Shown: positions 12,632-25,388 of the stretch, piece by piece | Layout: each line of letters begins with the position of its first letter | Position numbering within the stretch: the stretch's first letter is position 1 | From: Ursus arctos | Lineage: Eukaryota > Chordata > Mammalia > Carnivora > Ursidae | Direction: 5' to 3' | Length of the DNA: 64,000 nucleotides | Assembly (NCBI RefSeq): GCF_023065955.2 | Contig: NW_026622897.1 | Coordinates: forward strand, 868,001-932,000 | Position numbers and translations under genes: made by a program | Notes under the pieces: model-generated | Told to the model about the DNA's origin: nothing | Database searches by the model: none | The model's input: the letters and a program-made list of their open reading frames with translations, nothing else

Positions 12632-12730
12632 CCGTTGTCTGGGCTGTCTGGCAGCTTGCTGACAGTTGAAAAGTCAAGGGACCTTGAGAAAGAGGGGCTT
12701 CAGCAGAGCGATGGCTTTGGAAGGAGCTAC

Positions 12731-12772
12731 CCATCTACCCATCCATCCATCCATCCATCCATCCACCCACCC
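12731..12772. repeat. CCAT tetranucleotide microsatellite
   Basis: About ten imperfect CCAT/CATC units ('ccatccatccatccatcc' then 'acccaccc'). It lies about 100 bp beyond the right end of the NUMT in MMP20 intron 6. Confidence 0.95.
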
Positions 12773-13199
12773 AGCCCCTATTACCGAATATTTACGGAGC
12801 ACACACTGGGTCTCTCACTAGGGATACAGTGATGGACAGAACAGACAGCAGGTAAATCCGGGCTGATGTAACTCAGCCACTCAGTGCGACTCTTACTTCA
12901 GGACAGCACCTTGTTCCCTTTGAGCTTCTTTCTGCATCTGTGAATTCTCCCCGCAGCGAAAATGTTAGAAGTAGTGCCTCACGTGTCTGGAAAACACTGC
13001 GCCCAGGGCCACGCGCACGGTAGCTGCCCCACAGATGGTGCTTTTGGCCGTTCTGTGTCTCCCCAGAGACCCGAGCCTCCCACCCTGTGCCACGCAGCAC
13101 GGCAGCTCCGCCCGGCCCTGGCGTGTGGCAGCAGCAGGGACCCCGGCAGGGCCGCGCGGAGCCGGGTCTGTGGGACTTGGTGCCGCGTGCAAGGCTTAC

Positions 13200-13341
13200 C
13201 GGTCCCGGAAGAGCAGCAGCTCCTTTCCCAGCATCGTCACGGCATCGAAGGAGAAGCTGGAGTCACAGAGGTCGGGGTTGGACGGGTTCTGAGGGGGCGC
13301 GTGCGGCACGGTGGGCTTTCCCAGGAACGGTTTCCGGGGTC
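13200..13341 (-). CDS. MMP20: MMP20 exon 6 (hinge and start of hemopexin domain)
   Basis: 142 bp encoding residues 271-318. It begins GA, completing Gly271, and reads [20 protein letters not shown]. It then reads SNPDLC, where Cys296 is the first hemopexin cysteine that in the family pairs with the C-terminal Cys (outside the window). It continues [18 protein letters not shown] and ends CG of a split Arg codon. The acceptor is CTCCTAG|GA and the donor GACCG|GTAAGC. This is the proline-rich hinge linking catalytic and hemopexin domains. The hinge is the same length as in human MMP20 but has substitutions, as expected for the least constrained part. No frameshift is present. Confidence 0.95.
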
Positions 13342-15568
13342 CTAGGAGTCAAAGTGACTTGGTCAAAATGGCACTGGGAATCTAGTGGTGCCCCTTCCGC
13401 TCCAGAGGCCTGTTGGCCTGAACGGCGGGTGACAAGGTGCGTGGCTGTCTGTGGCAGGCGGACCCGTGTTTGAACCCCAGCTTTGCTAGTCGTGGAATTG
13501 CACGATAACCGGGCACATCTGTGAGCCTCTCCACTCCTCCGTTTCTTCATCTGCGACCGGGGTAGGAGGGGGGCGAGGACAGCACCTGCCTCGGCGGCCT
13601 TTGTGCCCAAGCGCGTCTGTGAAGCGCTTGGAGATAGAGCGTGGCACACGGTAACCATCAAAACAATGGTATCTGTTATCTTGTCACACGTCACTCCTCT
13701 GATGGCTGCGGGGCTCCAAATCAGAGATTTTTTAAAGTTGCCACTTTTATTTATTTTATTATTTCTTGGTAATTAAATTCTTTGTTCTCAATACGGTAAC
13801 TTCCCTGTGTATTTTCGTATCATTTTCATCTACTTCTGGGCCTCCTGCACGATAAGCCTTCTACCAGGCACTCGGGAATCACTGAGTTCTTGTGGCAAGG
13901 AGGTCCGCTGGAGGTCCGTGGCACCTTGTGCTGGGTCCTTCTGTAGGGCAGGGGCCTGCTCCTCGGGGAGAGCTGTGGGGGGTGTTCATCCCACTCCGTG
14001 CTCCTGGGGACCATCTGCCATCGACAGGATGTGCGCGGGGGCTGCCTGAGCCGTGGGCGCTGGCGGGTCCCTGCCCTTGAGCAAGTCCCCGCGGTGCCCA
14101 GAGGGAGTGAGGGACGGGGAGAACCCGCAGGAGAGAGGGATGGGTAAGCTCTGGGGTGGCGTAGGGTCGGCAGTGGGGCGAGGCTTTGGGAAAGGATCAG
14201 AACCTGGAAGGTTGCCACGTCAGAAATGTGCTGCCGGTCTCTGAACACTTACTATGTGCCAAGCTGCCTGCTAAGGGTCAGAGGTGCTGGGGTGGCCGGG
14301 GTGGGTGACGTCAGGCCATGCCTGTGCCTTTTGTTCACCTGTGCAGAAATGGCCACGTCCAAACAGACGCTTCCACCCCTGGCCCCGTGACCGTGGCCAT
14401 CGGCATGGCGGTGACCTTCCAGTACAGAAGGACCTGTAAGGGACAGGCAGGCACTGGGGCTCAGTCCTTCTCGGTGGCCCGTGGGAATAGCTTCCCCTTG
14501 GACCCTGGCCGCTTGGGGCACCGGAGCCAAGTTTGTACAATGGAGACGTTCACGGCCTTTGTCTCTGTCACTCAGAGGAGGAACAGAGGTGGCACGGACC
14601 CTGTCTCTGAGGTGGGTAGAGCTGGCTGAACGCTTCCCGGGATGAGATTTGTCTCCCACGCCCCCAGTGCAGTCTTCAGAAGAGTGTGGTCATCTCCAGG
14701 CGGGTTGGCCAACGCCCCCAAGGAAGGCGGGGCATCCGGGCTCTCCAGGCCCTTTTCTTGGCTGGGAGGATGCCGAGAGCCTCCGATGAGCGGAGGCAGA
14801 ATAACCAGTCTCTGAGGCTAAGGGGACATCCGTTTCCTAGAGTGTCTGCCTTTGACCCCTGAAAGCAGAAGTGTCAAGGTCTAAGAGCGCTCCAGGTTCC
14901 CTCTCAGGACTTTGGGGGCCTGTCTTTCTGGTGAGGAAGGCGGGACATAGAGCTTCTAATAACTCTTCATTACCTTTGAAAGAATGCTAACTCCTGAGAT
15001 AATTTTGATGATCTTGGGATGCTTACTGTCTTTGAGCCTCAACTTTCTCAGCTGGCCAGGGAGGGAAACACTGAACACTTAACAGGCTAGTCGCGAGGCT
15101 GGGTGAGATGGTGACTCACACGAGGTCTGTCTATGCAGCTAGCAGTGAAGCTATTAACATTACCCTTGCTGTTTTTAGGAACATAAGGTCGATTACCTAC
15201 ATATGGGTACGAACCATGTGTAGGAACTGCAAAATACACGCATCCGCTCTTGCTACCGAAATTCTGACCTACACTCAACAAAACAAAAAACCCACCAAAA
15301 CCCAGACAAATGATTGCGTTTTCTCTGGCTCTCGAGGGACCAATGTGCTCTGGAGGAAAGATGTACAACTGAATCGTGCGTCTTAGGACAGCAAGCTACC
15401 TTCATATCTGGTAAATAAGCTCTTCATAGAAGGGCACAGGTGGGGCTACTGTCCCCAGCTTGACCTTTACCTGTGCAGTAACCCCTGGCAACGCATACTT
15501 TCTCTAAGTTGGAGACTGAACGCCTGGAGCGTTTGGGGTTGGTAGCCAGAGAAGGGGAGTGATTGTAC
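13342..15568 (-). other. MMP20: MMP20 intron 5
   Basis: About 2.2 kb with canonical GT (15567-15568) and AG (13342-13343 on the minus strand). It contains a MIR relic near 13.44-13.69 kb. A possible old L2/MIR-type tail lies near 14.23 kb ('cacttactatgtgccaagct'). The stretch 13.8-15.4 kb otherwise shows only GC-rich unique-looking sequence with overlapping chance frames on both strands. Confidence 0.8.
13440..13690 (+). repeat. MIR SINE relic
   Basis: Full-length-looking MIR order: 'tgtttgaaccccagctttgc', 'gagcctctccactcctccg', 'tttcttcatctgcgaccggg', 'gtgaagcgcttggagataga', and 'gtggcacacggtaaccatca'. It lies in MMP20 intron 5, antisense to the gene. Confidence 0.85.
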
Positions 15569-15730
15569 CGTACAAGGCCTGGATCCCCTTCACGTCGTCC
15601 TTGGGCAGGTGGAATCCATAGGGATTCTGGTACTTATATGTTGGGTACATCAGTGCTGAGGGGTCTGTGGAATGGGCCAGGCCCAGCGCGTGGCCAAATT
15701 CGTGGGCAGCGACGGTGAATAAATTGAAAC
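15569..15730 (-). CDS. MMP20: MMP20 exon 5 (zinc-binding catalytic centre)
   Basis: 162 bp encoding residues 217-271. It contains the metzincin signature [11 protein letters not shown] with His226, Glu227, His230 and His236, followed by the Met-turn segment PSALMYP (Met244). In the family the three His bind the catalytic zinc and the Glu activates water for peptide bond hydrolysis. The exon continues with the conserved end of the catalytic domain, [14 protein letters not shown]. The acceptor is GTATAG|GT and the donor TACG|GTACAA. All catalytic residues are intact, so there is no sign of loss of function. Enamelysin cleaves amelogenin in developing enamel. Confidence 0.97.
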
Positions 15731-16522
15731 CTATACAATAGGAGACAGAAAGAGACAACATTGACATGGGGTTTTGTTTTCAATATTTTCTGTCTTTACA
15801 GGAGAATTTATGCCCCAATCATAGTAAACTCATGTTCCTCTCATAGCCAGACTCTTCAAAGGTTGGCAGGTCCTTCTGTGCTGAGCTTTGCTGACGGTAC
15901 TCTGACGCTCTCCCCCGTGGCTAGAAGGGGCTTTGCAGTGGGGAAGGGTGGAAATGTCAATCGGTCCATTTGTTCCCTGTCAGCAATGCTCCATGGGTGG
16001 GTACAGAGGGGCCTAATTACAGCCAGCAGGGGCAGTGAGACCCAGGGTAGGCCGCAGAGACTTCACCAGCTCCCGGCTAGGACACACTATCCCCTGTCGT
16101 CCACACACATTTCACAGGGAGGACTTCCAGATGACGGGCATGACATCCTGGGACTTTAAAACCCAGGCCCCTCACACTTCTCAGGAGAGTACGGATTTCC
16201 TCAGGTCATCTCTGAACAGAGCCTATTTCCAAGTACAAATAAGGAGGGTAAATTCTACATAAAGAAAACGAGAGCCGTGGGGAGGGTCATCGCTGGTCCT
16301 CGAGACCACAGGCACGAAGCAGAGCTCAGACAGTCTACAGCACACCTGAGGGTGGTTCTCTTCCCTTATTGTGTTCCCTTTTAGACTTTTGGCTTACTTG
16401 TTTTTCCTAGCCAGCCTCCCTAGTTAAAGGGTGGCTTGGGACGTTGAACCTCAGGGTTTCATGGTGGAGGCCCAGAAGAAGGTACAATATTTTCCAGGTT
16501 ATGGTGAATTGTGCATATATAC
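15731..16522 (-). other. MMP20: MMP20 intron 4
   Basis: About 0.8 kb with canonical ends (donor GT at 16521-16522, acceptor AG at 15731-15732 on the minus strand). I see no clear repeat in it. Confidence 0.8.
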
Positions 16523-16648
16523 CATTCATTCCCATAGTCCACTTCTCAGCATTGTCGAAGTGGGTGTCGCCTCCCAGGCCTTCCCCAGGTGCAAATGCGT
16601 GGGCGAGCGTCCCTCGAGGCCCGTCGAACGGATAGGAGTCCCCGTGAT
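16523..16648 (-). CDS. MMP20: MMP20 exon 4 (catalytic domain, structural zinc and calcium site)
   Basis: 126 bp encoding residues 175-217. It opens with AT completing Asp175 and reads [20 protein letters not shown], then [20 protein letters not shown] and MNG. His176, Asp178, His191 and His204 sit at the structural zinc positions known for MMPs, and the [11 protein letters not shown] loop is the calcium-binding segment. The acceptor is TTTAG|AT and the donor AATG|GTATAT. Length equals the human exon. There is one change in the tail, where human has Thr in TMGTNG. Confidence 0.97.
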
Positions 16649-18279
16649 CTAAACAGGCAGGACAAACACCAACAGCAGTGAGTCCTTCTAGCAATTTTTG
16701 AGGCATGCTTCACATTACAGGGACTGGACCCCCACTTTCTTTTTTTAAATGGTGTTGACACGTCTCATACAAATACATTTACTTTCCAAGATTCATTTTT
16801 GTAAGAAGTTCACATGTCAGCGAGGACTCGTCCATTGAAAAATTAAGAGGGATATTTGGCATTTCAAAGATAGTTAGCATTAAAAATAAAAAATGTTCTT
16901 TTGTGAGTGTTTTTGTTGCAATGTCTGTGTCTTACACAAGACATTCTTACAAAAGAAGCGGGAGGCAACCCCTGCGGGCTGGAATGGGAACGTGTGGGCA
17001 GGCTGAGCGTTCACGGTCTGATTCAGCTAAGACAGAGGCGCACGCGGAGCAGATGTGCGCTTTCTGTTTCTGCCGAGCAGTACAACGCAGGGAGGGGTCC
17101 AAACGGAGAAAGTGCCTCTGGCATTTCAATACGCTTTCCTGTACAAAGCTCCTGCAAGCGGTAAAGCCGTCAAATCTTAACTTCTAGGGCTTCCTGTGTT
17201 TTTGTTTTGCTTATATTGAGCTAACGGTTTATTGTGAACTTGATAAAAGAGGAGAAAGAACAAAATGAGGCCTGTTGTAGAAGCCGTGTTTCCCGGTGTC
17301 TCAGGATCTGGTGTGCTGGGCACCAGGGTCCGGAGCAGTGTGGTTTCCTGGATGGTGGGCCCTGAGGCTTGGAGGGGAAAGGGTGCAAGCCGGGCAAGAT
17401 CAGGAGAGAGGCAGATGCTAACGTCGGCCTACAAAGCTGCCGTGAGCCACGGTGCCGTGTCCCTGGGGTGGCCCTGTTTCCGGGGGGAACAGAACCCACC
17501 ACGGGCCAGGTCACAGCCAGGGCCGCCTCTGAAGGTTCACAGAGGACCTCCGTCACCTTCTCTCTCCTGGCTTCTGAGTGCGTACTTCCCAGGGCCTGAG
17601 ACTCAATTAAGACCGAGACTTGAAGTAACAGGGACCCTTAGCAAGGGCGTCTGTGGAGGGAGGAGGCAGAGGCGCTCGCCCACCTCGGCTACTTGGAAGC
17701 TGAGAAAAGCAAAGGAATGTTGCGGCCCTTCCTTTATGGGCTCCCTGGACAGGCGGCTCTGAAAAGGGCTCAGAGCCGGCCGCCATGCCCTGTGCCTAGG
17801 TAGGCCTCCACTCCCTACCAGAGTGAGGAGGGGTACAGGGGTGGGCGAAGTGGGGAAGGCCTGGGGACTCCAGAAGGTGTGGACAAGACAGCAGCACCTC
17901 TCCGCTGACCACTGCTGCGGCGGGAACGTGGTCAGGGCCACTGCGGCGTGGACGTCCCTCAGTGGGGATTCAAGGTGGGAGATTCTTGGCCAGTATGGAA
18001 GGGGATGTGCAGCGGCCAGTGGGGAAGCTGAATGGGACACTCTGTCTCTGATGCGGCAGAGCGTGGAGTCCACTCTCCCGCCCCGTCCAGCACGGCGAGA
18101 CATGCTGAGAACTCGGCGTCCCGGCCAGACGCAGTCATGACCTTGCCATGCCCTTGGCCTCTGCCCCTCACACCGCGTGTGGGAGAGGATCACTGATCCC
18201 TCGCATTAAAGGTGTAGGAGGGAGGACGTTGGGACGTGTCTCCCGTGGACGGGGAGGAAACCAGGAAGAGCCACAGTAC
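16649..18279 (-). other. MMP20: MMP20 intron 3
   Basis: About 1.6 kb, with GT donor at 18278-18279 and AG acceptor at 16649-16650 (minus strand). The 17.2-18.2 kb part is GC-rich and has long overlapping frames on both strands, which I read as compositional. No repeat was recognised. Confidence 0.75.
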
Positions 18280-18428
18280 CTCCCGTTTCAAAGGAGATCA
18301 TGATGTCCGCTTCCCCCGCGTTCACTCTGACGAAGCCCAGCGGGACGGCGCTGCTCCAAGCCTGCAAGGCCATCTCCACCGCCTTGTCCACCTCCGCGGG
18401 GGCCATGGAAGGCGTGTATTTGGATATC
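18280..18428 (-). CDS. MMP20: MMP20 exon 3 (N-terminal half of catalytic domain)
   Basis: 149 bp encoding residues 125-175. It opens with G completing Arg125 and reads [40 protein letters not shown], then DIMISFETG before the G of Asp175. The acceptor is GCCCGCAG|G and the donor GGAG|GTACTG. It carries the first strands and helix A of the MMP catalytic fold. The ADIMISF strand is typical of the whole family. Reading frame is uninterrupted and length matches the human exon. Confidence 0.97.
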
Positions 18429-21400
18429 CTGCGGGCGCAGAGGGAACACGCTCCCCTCAGTGGGCGCTCCGAGTCCGCAAGGCCAGCCGTCCGCCGAGGT
18501 GCTAGCAACACTCGGAAGGTTGGACGCGGACCTGCCGTGGAGGTGCTTTCGTCCCGAACAAGGCTGCTCGTGTTGCTTCCCTATTTGCTACGTTACCGCA
18601 ACGTGCGGGGCAACAGGGAAATCACCGGCCGCTGAAGCGGTTTGGCTCTCAAGGCTCTTTAATTATCCCGAGTTTTAAAAGAGGATAACCTGGTGTTATT
18701 TCCAAGTAGCAAGAGCTCATTTCCCCTCAAATGGTTTTAAAGGAGAAAGGACCTCTTCTTCCCCAAAAGGGACTGAAAATTTTCAATGGTAAAAAATAAA
18801 AACACTGAGTTTGGAGGTTTTGCACATTCTTATTCAAAGGCCTTCGGGATTTCCCTCAGTGGGGGGGATGTTTGTGCTTAAACTAATGCGTATCTAAAGA
18901 GGAAGCGTTAGCTTTCCTGAGGTCCTGGTGTGACAAGGGCCTCTGAAGGCAGAACAGTGGAGAGCGTTGGGGATGAGCCGTGGGTGGAGAGGATGGGTGG
19001 TTCTGTAGGACGCACTGTCCCAGACTGCGCGGGCTGGGGCTTCCTGACAGGAGGAGGGAGGGCAGGGGGAGAGAGCTGCCCTGGGGACCTCGGCGGGACC
19101 TCAGCAGGACCTCAGGTGCAGCGGGCATCCCGGATGTGGAGCGAGAGCCAACCCGGGAGCAGACACCTGACTGCTTTGTTTCTCCAGCTCCTCATCCATC
19201 GCTCGCCATCGTAGGTGCTTAGCAAACACTCGATACACGGATGAACTACTGAATAAAAGCTAGTGGTGTTTCAGGCCTTCTGGGTGGCGGTGGTTCTAGC
19301 ACCTGCAAGGACTACCTGAGAAGCTGGGTAAAAACACACAGGTGCGACCCGTAGACCTGCATTTCAGCAGGTGTCTTGGGTTATTCTGATGGAGGTGGGC
19401 TGTCTCCACCAGGAACCACCCGGGGCAATCCTGGGGGCCCAAAGGGAAGGGGCCGGGTCCCACAGGGGGTACGGCAAACACTGACCCTCCGTGGAGAGGG
19501 AAGGAGCACGGAGATGAGTCTGTACCTGGAGACCCCTGAGACAAGAGGGGAACAGTAGACACCCCGGGAGCACACACTCCGCTAGACACGGGCCCGGGCC
19601 TGTCCCGTCTTCACCACAGGCTTCAGAGGTAATGACACTGCGCATTTTATGATTAGTCAGGACTGGAGCCCAGTTCTGACTCCCCACATCTGCACATAAG
19701 CTCCAAGCTGTATTCCCTCTCTGTCAGTCCTCCGGGTTCTGTTAGAACAGGTTCCTCTGAGGCCCACACCCGCACAGCATACGCGGACAGCCTCTAGTGA
19801 GTTCCGTGCTTGCTGGCTTGCTTTCTGGGGCGGGGGAGCTGCTGGGGGGGTGGGTTTGGGACGTCCAGGGAAAACTGCCAAATAATACACTTCTCTGAGT
19901 GTCCAAGCAGCCCGATCGCGTCCCCTTGTCTCTGCGTAGTCACAGGCTGAAATTCTGTGATACGCTTTAAGAAAATGAAGGGAAAGGCTTCAAGGACTGA
20001 GACACATTTGTCCTGTTCAACTCCCTACAGGGCGGTTCTTTCCCAAATGTTTTGGTTTTGGTGGCCTTGGCGTGAGCAGAGCGATAACTGTGTTCAGAGC
20101 GCCACCGTGTGGACTCCAGCTGGGGTGCCCTTTAACAGCAGGTTCCGTGACCAAAATTTCTCATTTGAGAGCTTTGCTTATTTCCAGACTGTAAACGGTC
20201 TCACTGGCGATAGTTTCAAGCCAGCAACCCGTCACCCCGTGCGAAGGGTTGGCAGTACGCTACTCCCATCCTGGGGTAAAAACGTGAACGGCCTCGTGAA
20301 CAGACAGTAGTAACGTGTGGGACAGGGACCCGGAAGCAGCGTCTGATCACCTTTTATTTTTAATTCTATATGACACCCACAGTGTAATATATAATAATGG
20401 GTATACAAATACAATTTATTTAATTGCAGGTATGTAGAGCTTAATTTTTAATAATGGCTCTGTTTGGCAACCAGCTTGCCCCTAACAACTGGGTGCAAAA
20501 TTCCTGCCAGTCTGAAGACGGGCTTCTGTGAGCCGTGAGGAGCCAGCCCTGGCACAGCCCTGCAGGGACTGTTGGAACACCCGGCCTCGCCCCGTCCCCA
20601 GGTATCGGCCAGATGTGCTCATCCTAAGAACAAAATCTGGCCCCACGCCTGGCCTGGCTCTCCGCTGCCCTGGGCGGCACCTGCCCATGGACCACCCCAC
20701 TGCACGCCCCTATCTGCACGGACTCCTCTTGTACTGGGGAAACCCTCGCCGTCTGCCAGGCCGGGGGAAAAATGCAGGTGCAGGCCGCTCGTTTGCAAGG
20801 ACACGTCTGTCCAGCAGGTGCAAGGCCCAAGAGGACCTGCAGGTGGAGAGGACCCCCGGGAAGGAGGCCAGTTGGCCCAGCAGTGGGTCCTGAGCTCCCT
20901 CTAGGTGCCACCACAGTTCTCTGCTTAGACCTGCAGGCTCGCACCTGTCCCAGGGATCTGTTTGCTTGTGTGTCTCCCGAAAAGGTCTGCAAGGGTCAGG
21001 GAACGGGATTGACTCACTTTTGTATCTCCAAAATCAAATGTCTATAGTAGGCATTAATAAATCATCAATAAACTATTTTTGAAATTAATAAAAAAATTGC
21101 TTTCTTATTCGGTGAGTTTTCTTGTTTCCTTCTGATTGAGGAACTTGTTTTAAGAAAACTGGTTGGTACTGTCAGGTTATTAATCTTAAACTAGATTATT
21201 TTTCTTTAAAGACAAGTGTGTTGTCTCTGATAAAATTGTGGTGCCAGAAGTGGCCAGCCATTAGGATGACCATGAGGTCCTATTTTGGATCGAGTCCTCC
21301 AATGTCACTGTCCACAGCTTAGCCCTAAAAAGCCTTCCTTATGGTTGTGATGAGTCAGGACTCTCATACAGATCGGAAGGAAGATATTTTTTCTAAAAGA

Positions 21401-21456
21401 GAAGAAAAGGAGAGAGGGTGTTTCTCTCTGACTTTGGAAAGACTCCATCTCATTAC
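18429..21456 (-). other. MMP20: MMP20 intron 2
   Basis: About 3.0 kb, with donor GT at 21455-21456 and acceptor AG at 18429-18430 (minus strand). A diverged MER5-like stretch may lie near 19.29-19.40 kb. The rest (18.6-19.2, 19.5-21.4 kb) shows no element I can name; 20.48-21.0 kb is GC-rich and 21.03-21.12 kb is AT-rich. Confidence 0.75.
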
Positions 21457-21704
21457 CTGTATGTCAAAGTATTTTTTTTCCATTTGGGTTCACCTGGGAA
21501 GAGGCGATAGTTTGCCACGTCGGGAACTCCACAGCGAGGCCTCTTGATGACATCCATCGTGCGCCGGTCTAACTTCCCGGTGACGCGGAGGCCGAAGAAG
21601 GCTTGCAGCTCCTTGATCTTCTTGACCAGGGCTCTGCCTCCTGGCGCCCCCATCTCGCCGACCTGGGGCCCTGCCTTCCTGGTGTAATACTTGTCAAGAT
21701 AGGC
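21457..21704 (-). CDS. MMP20: MMP20 exon 2 (propeptide with cysteine switch)
   Basis: 248 bp encoding residues 43-125. It begins [10 protein letters not shown] right after a CGTTCCAG acceptor and includes [11 protein letters not shown], the peptidoglycan-binding-like helix of MMP propeptides. The cysteine switch PRCGVPD has Cys100, which in the zymogen ligates the catalytic zinc. After it comes [11 protein letters not shown], where the human mature enzyme starts at the equivalent of Tyr108. The exon ends TACAG before GTAATG, leaving Arg125 split. The variable loop at about residues 51-66 differs most from human, but there is no indel. The open frame extends 36 bases upstream of the acceptor; those codons are intronic. 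Confidence 0.97.
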
Positions 21705-22479
21705 CTGGAACGGAGAGGCAGGCTGACATGTCTGCGGCATGGTCTCTGGGAGAGACTCATGCTTGGGTTAGAAAAGGGACAATATTCTCGACAAGCTAAA
21801 AATAGCATGGACCGCATATTCCCATCTTTTAAAAAAATCAGATACATTCGCCTAGATAAAGCCCGGACAGATAGATGCCACGTTATTAACAATGGTTAAG
21901 CTGGGTCGTGGGGATCGTACAGTTTCTTTTTTTACTCACTTGCATTTTATAGTTTTCCTATAAGGACTAGTTATTATAAGAGGAAAAAATAATGGAAGGA
22001 AATGAATGTGAACACTTTCCCCACAGAGCATTTATTTGTCATTGAAATCTTTACTCAGTTTTCAAAACTAAGACTATTCTATTTCCCAAGAAGGCAGTCA
22101 CTGGTGCCATGTTTTCCTGGTACATCACACGAGAGTGGTACGTTTTTAACACTCGGAGGCCTTCTGTCAGCAACCTCTCATCATAGATGAAGGCAGGCGG
22201 CCCGTCCGTTTCCCTGCTGGTTTTCCGTCGCTCAGTGAGCAGAGCGTGGCCTTGAACCTGCCTTCCCAGGGCAGCCTTCCACGACTGGCCCTTTGTCCCC
22301 CGAGGCAAGTAAAATTACCCACAGATTACAAGCTGTTCATGTGCACATTAAGGCTCAAAACCTCTACATTCATCGTTCAAGACACTTTTCTAGGACTTCC
22401 CACGTGGGGTGAGAGCCAGAGCCCACTGCTGGCCCAGGGGTTTCAACCGCCACCGCATTTCAGGGAAACACAGAGCAGC

Positions 22480-22650
22480 TGAAGATTTAGTGTATGTTTT
22501 ATTTTACGTGAAATTTTATATTTATATGTTATACAAGAGGTATTTATTTAGTGCATATAACTATCACATTAACTATATGTTTAGTTATATTCTATATAAA
22601 TTATGGGTAGGATTTCTGTTATATGTACATATTTATATACATAAATAATA
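22480..22650. repeat. AT-rich low-complexity block
   Basis: About 170 bp of almost pure A/T with repeated 'tatatt' and 'ttatat' words. It is located in MMP20 intron 1. Confidence 0.7.
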
Positions 22651-24959
22651 AAGCACTGAAAGCAACCTTACTGTCTAGCAATAGCAGATTTGTTGGGTAT
22701 AGTGTTACACATTCATATGAAGTAATACTAGGCCTCGAAGGTCCCATTTCTGAAAGATATTTAATGGCGCGGAATAAGGCACTAAGTGTAATGACAATGC
22801 AGAGGTAAGCTTTATACAGATTATAATCATAATTTCAAAAATAAGTCAGACCCTGTATACGTGTACATATTATGCTTCTGTTTGTTATATATGTACATTA
22901 ATATAAGGTTAATACGCAAATTAACCTTGAAAATTGGGCAATTGATATATTGGTAATTAACCTACGCGTGTAATTTGTATGAACTCGAGTAACATCAATA
23001 AGGAAAGAAACGGGTCTGAGTGAGCTTGTTTACCTCTGGGCTGGAATACTGTGGGTGACGACTTATTTTTCGTCCTTTCCTAGATCCCAGAGTTTTCTGC
23101 TGTGAACGTGGACTGCAGTTCGGGAAACAATTAAAAGGAGTAAGATGTGCTCCTGGGGGGTCAGCCGATCCTCACCCCCCACCCTGCTGGCCGGGGAAAC
23201 TCAGTTCCCTGGTAGTGGTTCCTTGTGAGAATCTTAACAGGACAAGGACCCAAGAGGATGAGAAGGGGGCCGCGTGGAGCCCCAGCCCTGGAGCCGGCGA
23301 GGGGCTCTGGAAACAGCAGCGGCCATGCGGTTCCATTCCCATCTCTGCAAGTAAGCATTTTATGTTTCTGATCTTTTTTGCACGATGACGTTTTCGGAGC
23401 CTCTCGTGTTTGCTCGAGTTGATGCTGTGAGAACACAGTGCTCACAGTGAGTCTGAATTACGCTCTTTCGGAGGTAAGCTCGGTGCAGAAGACCAGAGGC
23501 TCCGCAGCTGAGCAGTTTGGATTTCAAGGGTTGTGTTCCCGTGTTAGGTTATGCGTGGCACATGCTGTGTTCTAATTTTCGGTCATACGAGAAGATGCTC
23601 ATGATATCTTACGTGGAAAGAGATTTACAAGTATCCTTACAGAATCAGCCACGTTTGTAAAGAAAAGTGTGTGCATACGGACGCACACAGGTAAATGCTC
23701 ACAAACCTGGACCAGGGTGAGGAAGACAGGGATCGCCCAAAACTCAGTAATCAAGGGTAATAATATTTAATGCAACATTAAGAAAATAAAAATTAATGCA
23801 AAGAAATCCATGATGAGCAAAACATTGATACTTTAAATAAAAATGGGGTCCAGTTCTGCCTCATGCCCTCACCCTCGCCCCAGCCCAGAGTCATAGCCAA
23901 GTGTTTTGAGAAACACAGATGAAGGGATGAACAGTGGTTTTATCGTAGTGATGCTATTGAGAATGATTCTTTTTGGTTACCCATGTTTTATAACGTTTCT
24001 ACTTGAACATATATGATTCTACAATGTTTTTTTCTTTAACATATGCAGAAGATGTCAGACTTGCAGCTCAAAAGGTTTATCCATGAAAGATAGGATTAAA
24101 ACAGTACCTGACACAGTTCTAGGCTCAGAGTACTTGTTCAGTTAACCTTTGGGCTCTTTTTCTTTAGGTAAAATATGCAAGTTTGCTTCTTTGAAGACTT
24201 ATCAGGTGTTCTGAGTACTCAGGGCCCAAGTTGTTCTGGGAACTTTCTTGCCAAATTTATGGACAAGGTTTTCGAATCTTTCCAGACTCCAGATGTTCAG
24301 GGAAGCACTTAGATGTTGTGTTTGTGTTAATTCCAACACTTGGGTGTTGTTGGCTCAACTCCGGGCACTGTTGGCCCTGGGGGTCAAAGGGTTTATGCCC
24401 CCCCAGAACTGTCCTATTTGCTCCCCACCTTTCCCACTCCCCCGTTGTTCAAATGACAGGATTTTAGAGTTGGCTCTCGGGGGTACTCTCTCTGCTCTCT
24501 TTCAGCACCGGAGAGAGTAAAATAATAGAGGCTGCATGGCCGGGCTCCCCAGCTCCAGCTCTTTGTTCAGTGCGCGTTCCTGGCATCCTTCTTGAGAATT
24601 AAGAACTTAAAACTCGTATGTGCTTCAAAACACGAGGAAGTTCACGATAGGGTTTCTTCCACATTTCCTTCTGTTTGGGCTGAGTCGCAAAGAGGGAATC
24701 ATGAGGACTTGGGATGCTGGGTGAGGAATCCCAGCTTCTAACAAGTTCGGCAACGCCCTTCGTGTCTTGGGTTTTCCGTGCGTTCACCTACAACGCGAGG
24801 CTGGAGCTTATTCTATGGACCACACCTGCGTCAGAATCCAGGGAGGTCCTCAGTGTGAGAATGCTTTTCAGGGTACGGAAGACTTTAAATGTGTGCACCC
24901 TTTCACGTATTAATTCCTCTTCTGGAAATCTGTGCTGAAAAAATCATCCTTTAGCTCAG

Positions 24960-25210
24960 GCTGGTGTAGAGAAATATTCACAGCAACACTGTTCATATGG
25001 AAATAATCCATGGGTCCAGCAAAGGAAGCAATTCAATAAATTATAACTCACTTATATTCTGGAATATGTGTAACTCCTTAAGGTGATGTTTTTGAAAACA
25101 GTATAAAAATCAAAATTTTCTTATGCAATAATAATCAGTGATAAAGTTAGGAACCAAACATAATAATTTAAAAAAATCTCTTCATGCACAGAAACTAAAA
25201 TGGTAGTAAA
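24960..25210 (+). repeat. Diverged LINE-1 ORF2 3' fragment
   Basis: The wording 'atattcacagcaacactgtt', 'gaaataatccatgggtcca', 'gaagcaattcaataaattat' and the following segments match in order the LINE-1 ORF2 3' region that reads 'catagcagcattattcac...' in younger copies. It is strongly diverged. Confidence 0.6.
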
Positions 25211-25388
25211 AACACCTGAATTTAACAGTCTGTATTTGGAAGCTTTCAATTTTAATTTTTAATTATCTTTAATTATAAGTTCATAGTAATGTGATAATGA
25301 AAATTTATATTATTTTAAAGGACAATTTAACAAACTGTTAAATGTTGTTTTAAATGTTCTATTGATATTACTGGGTTTTTTCCTTTTC

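Noticed and set aside
12731..12772. CRISPR-like short direct repeats
   Set aside because: Tetranucleotide microsatellite without spacers; the host is a mammal.
17603..18193. 196-codon minus-strand frame in MMP20 intron 3
   Set aside because: Low-complexity Pro/Ser/Arg-rich translation with no domain. Overlapping open frames on the plus strand point to GC composition, and it lies between two solid exons.
19290..19400. Possible MER5-type element in MMP20 intron 2
   Set aside because: Only partial, strongly diverged similarity; too weak to list as a feature.
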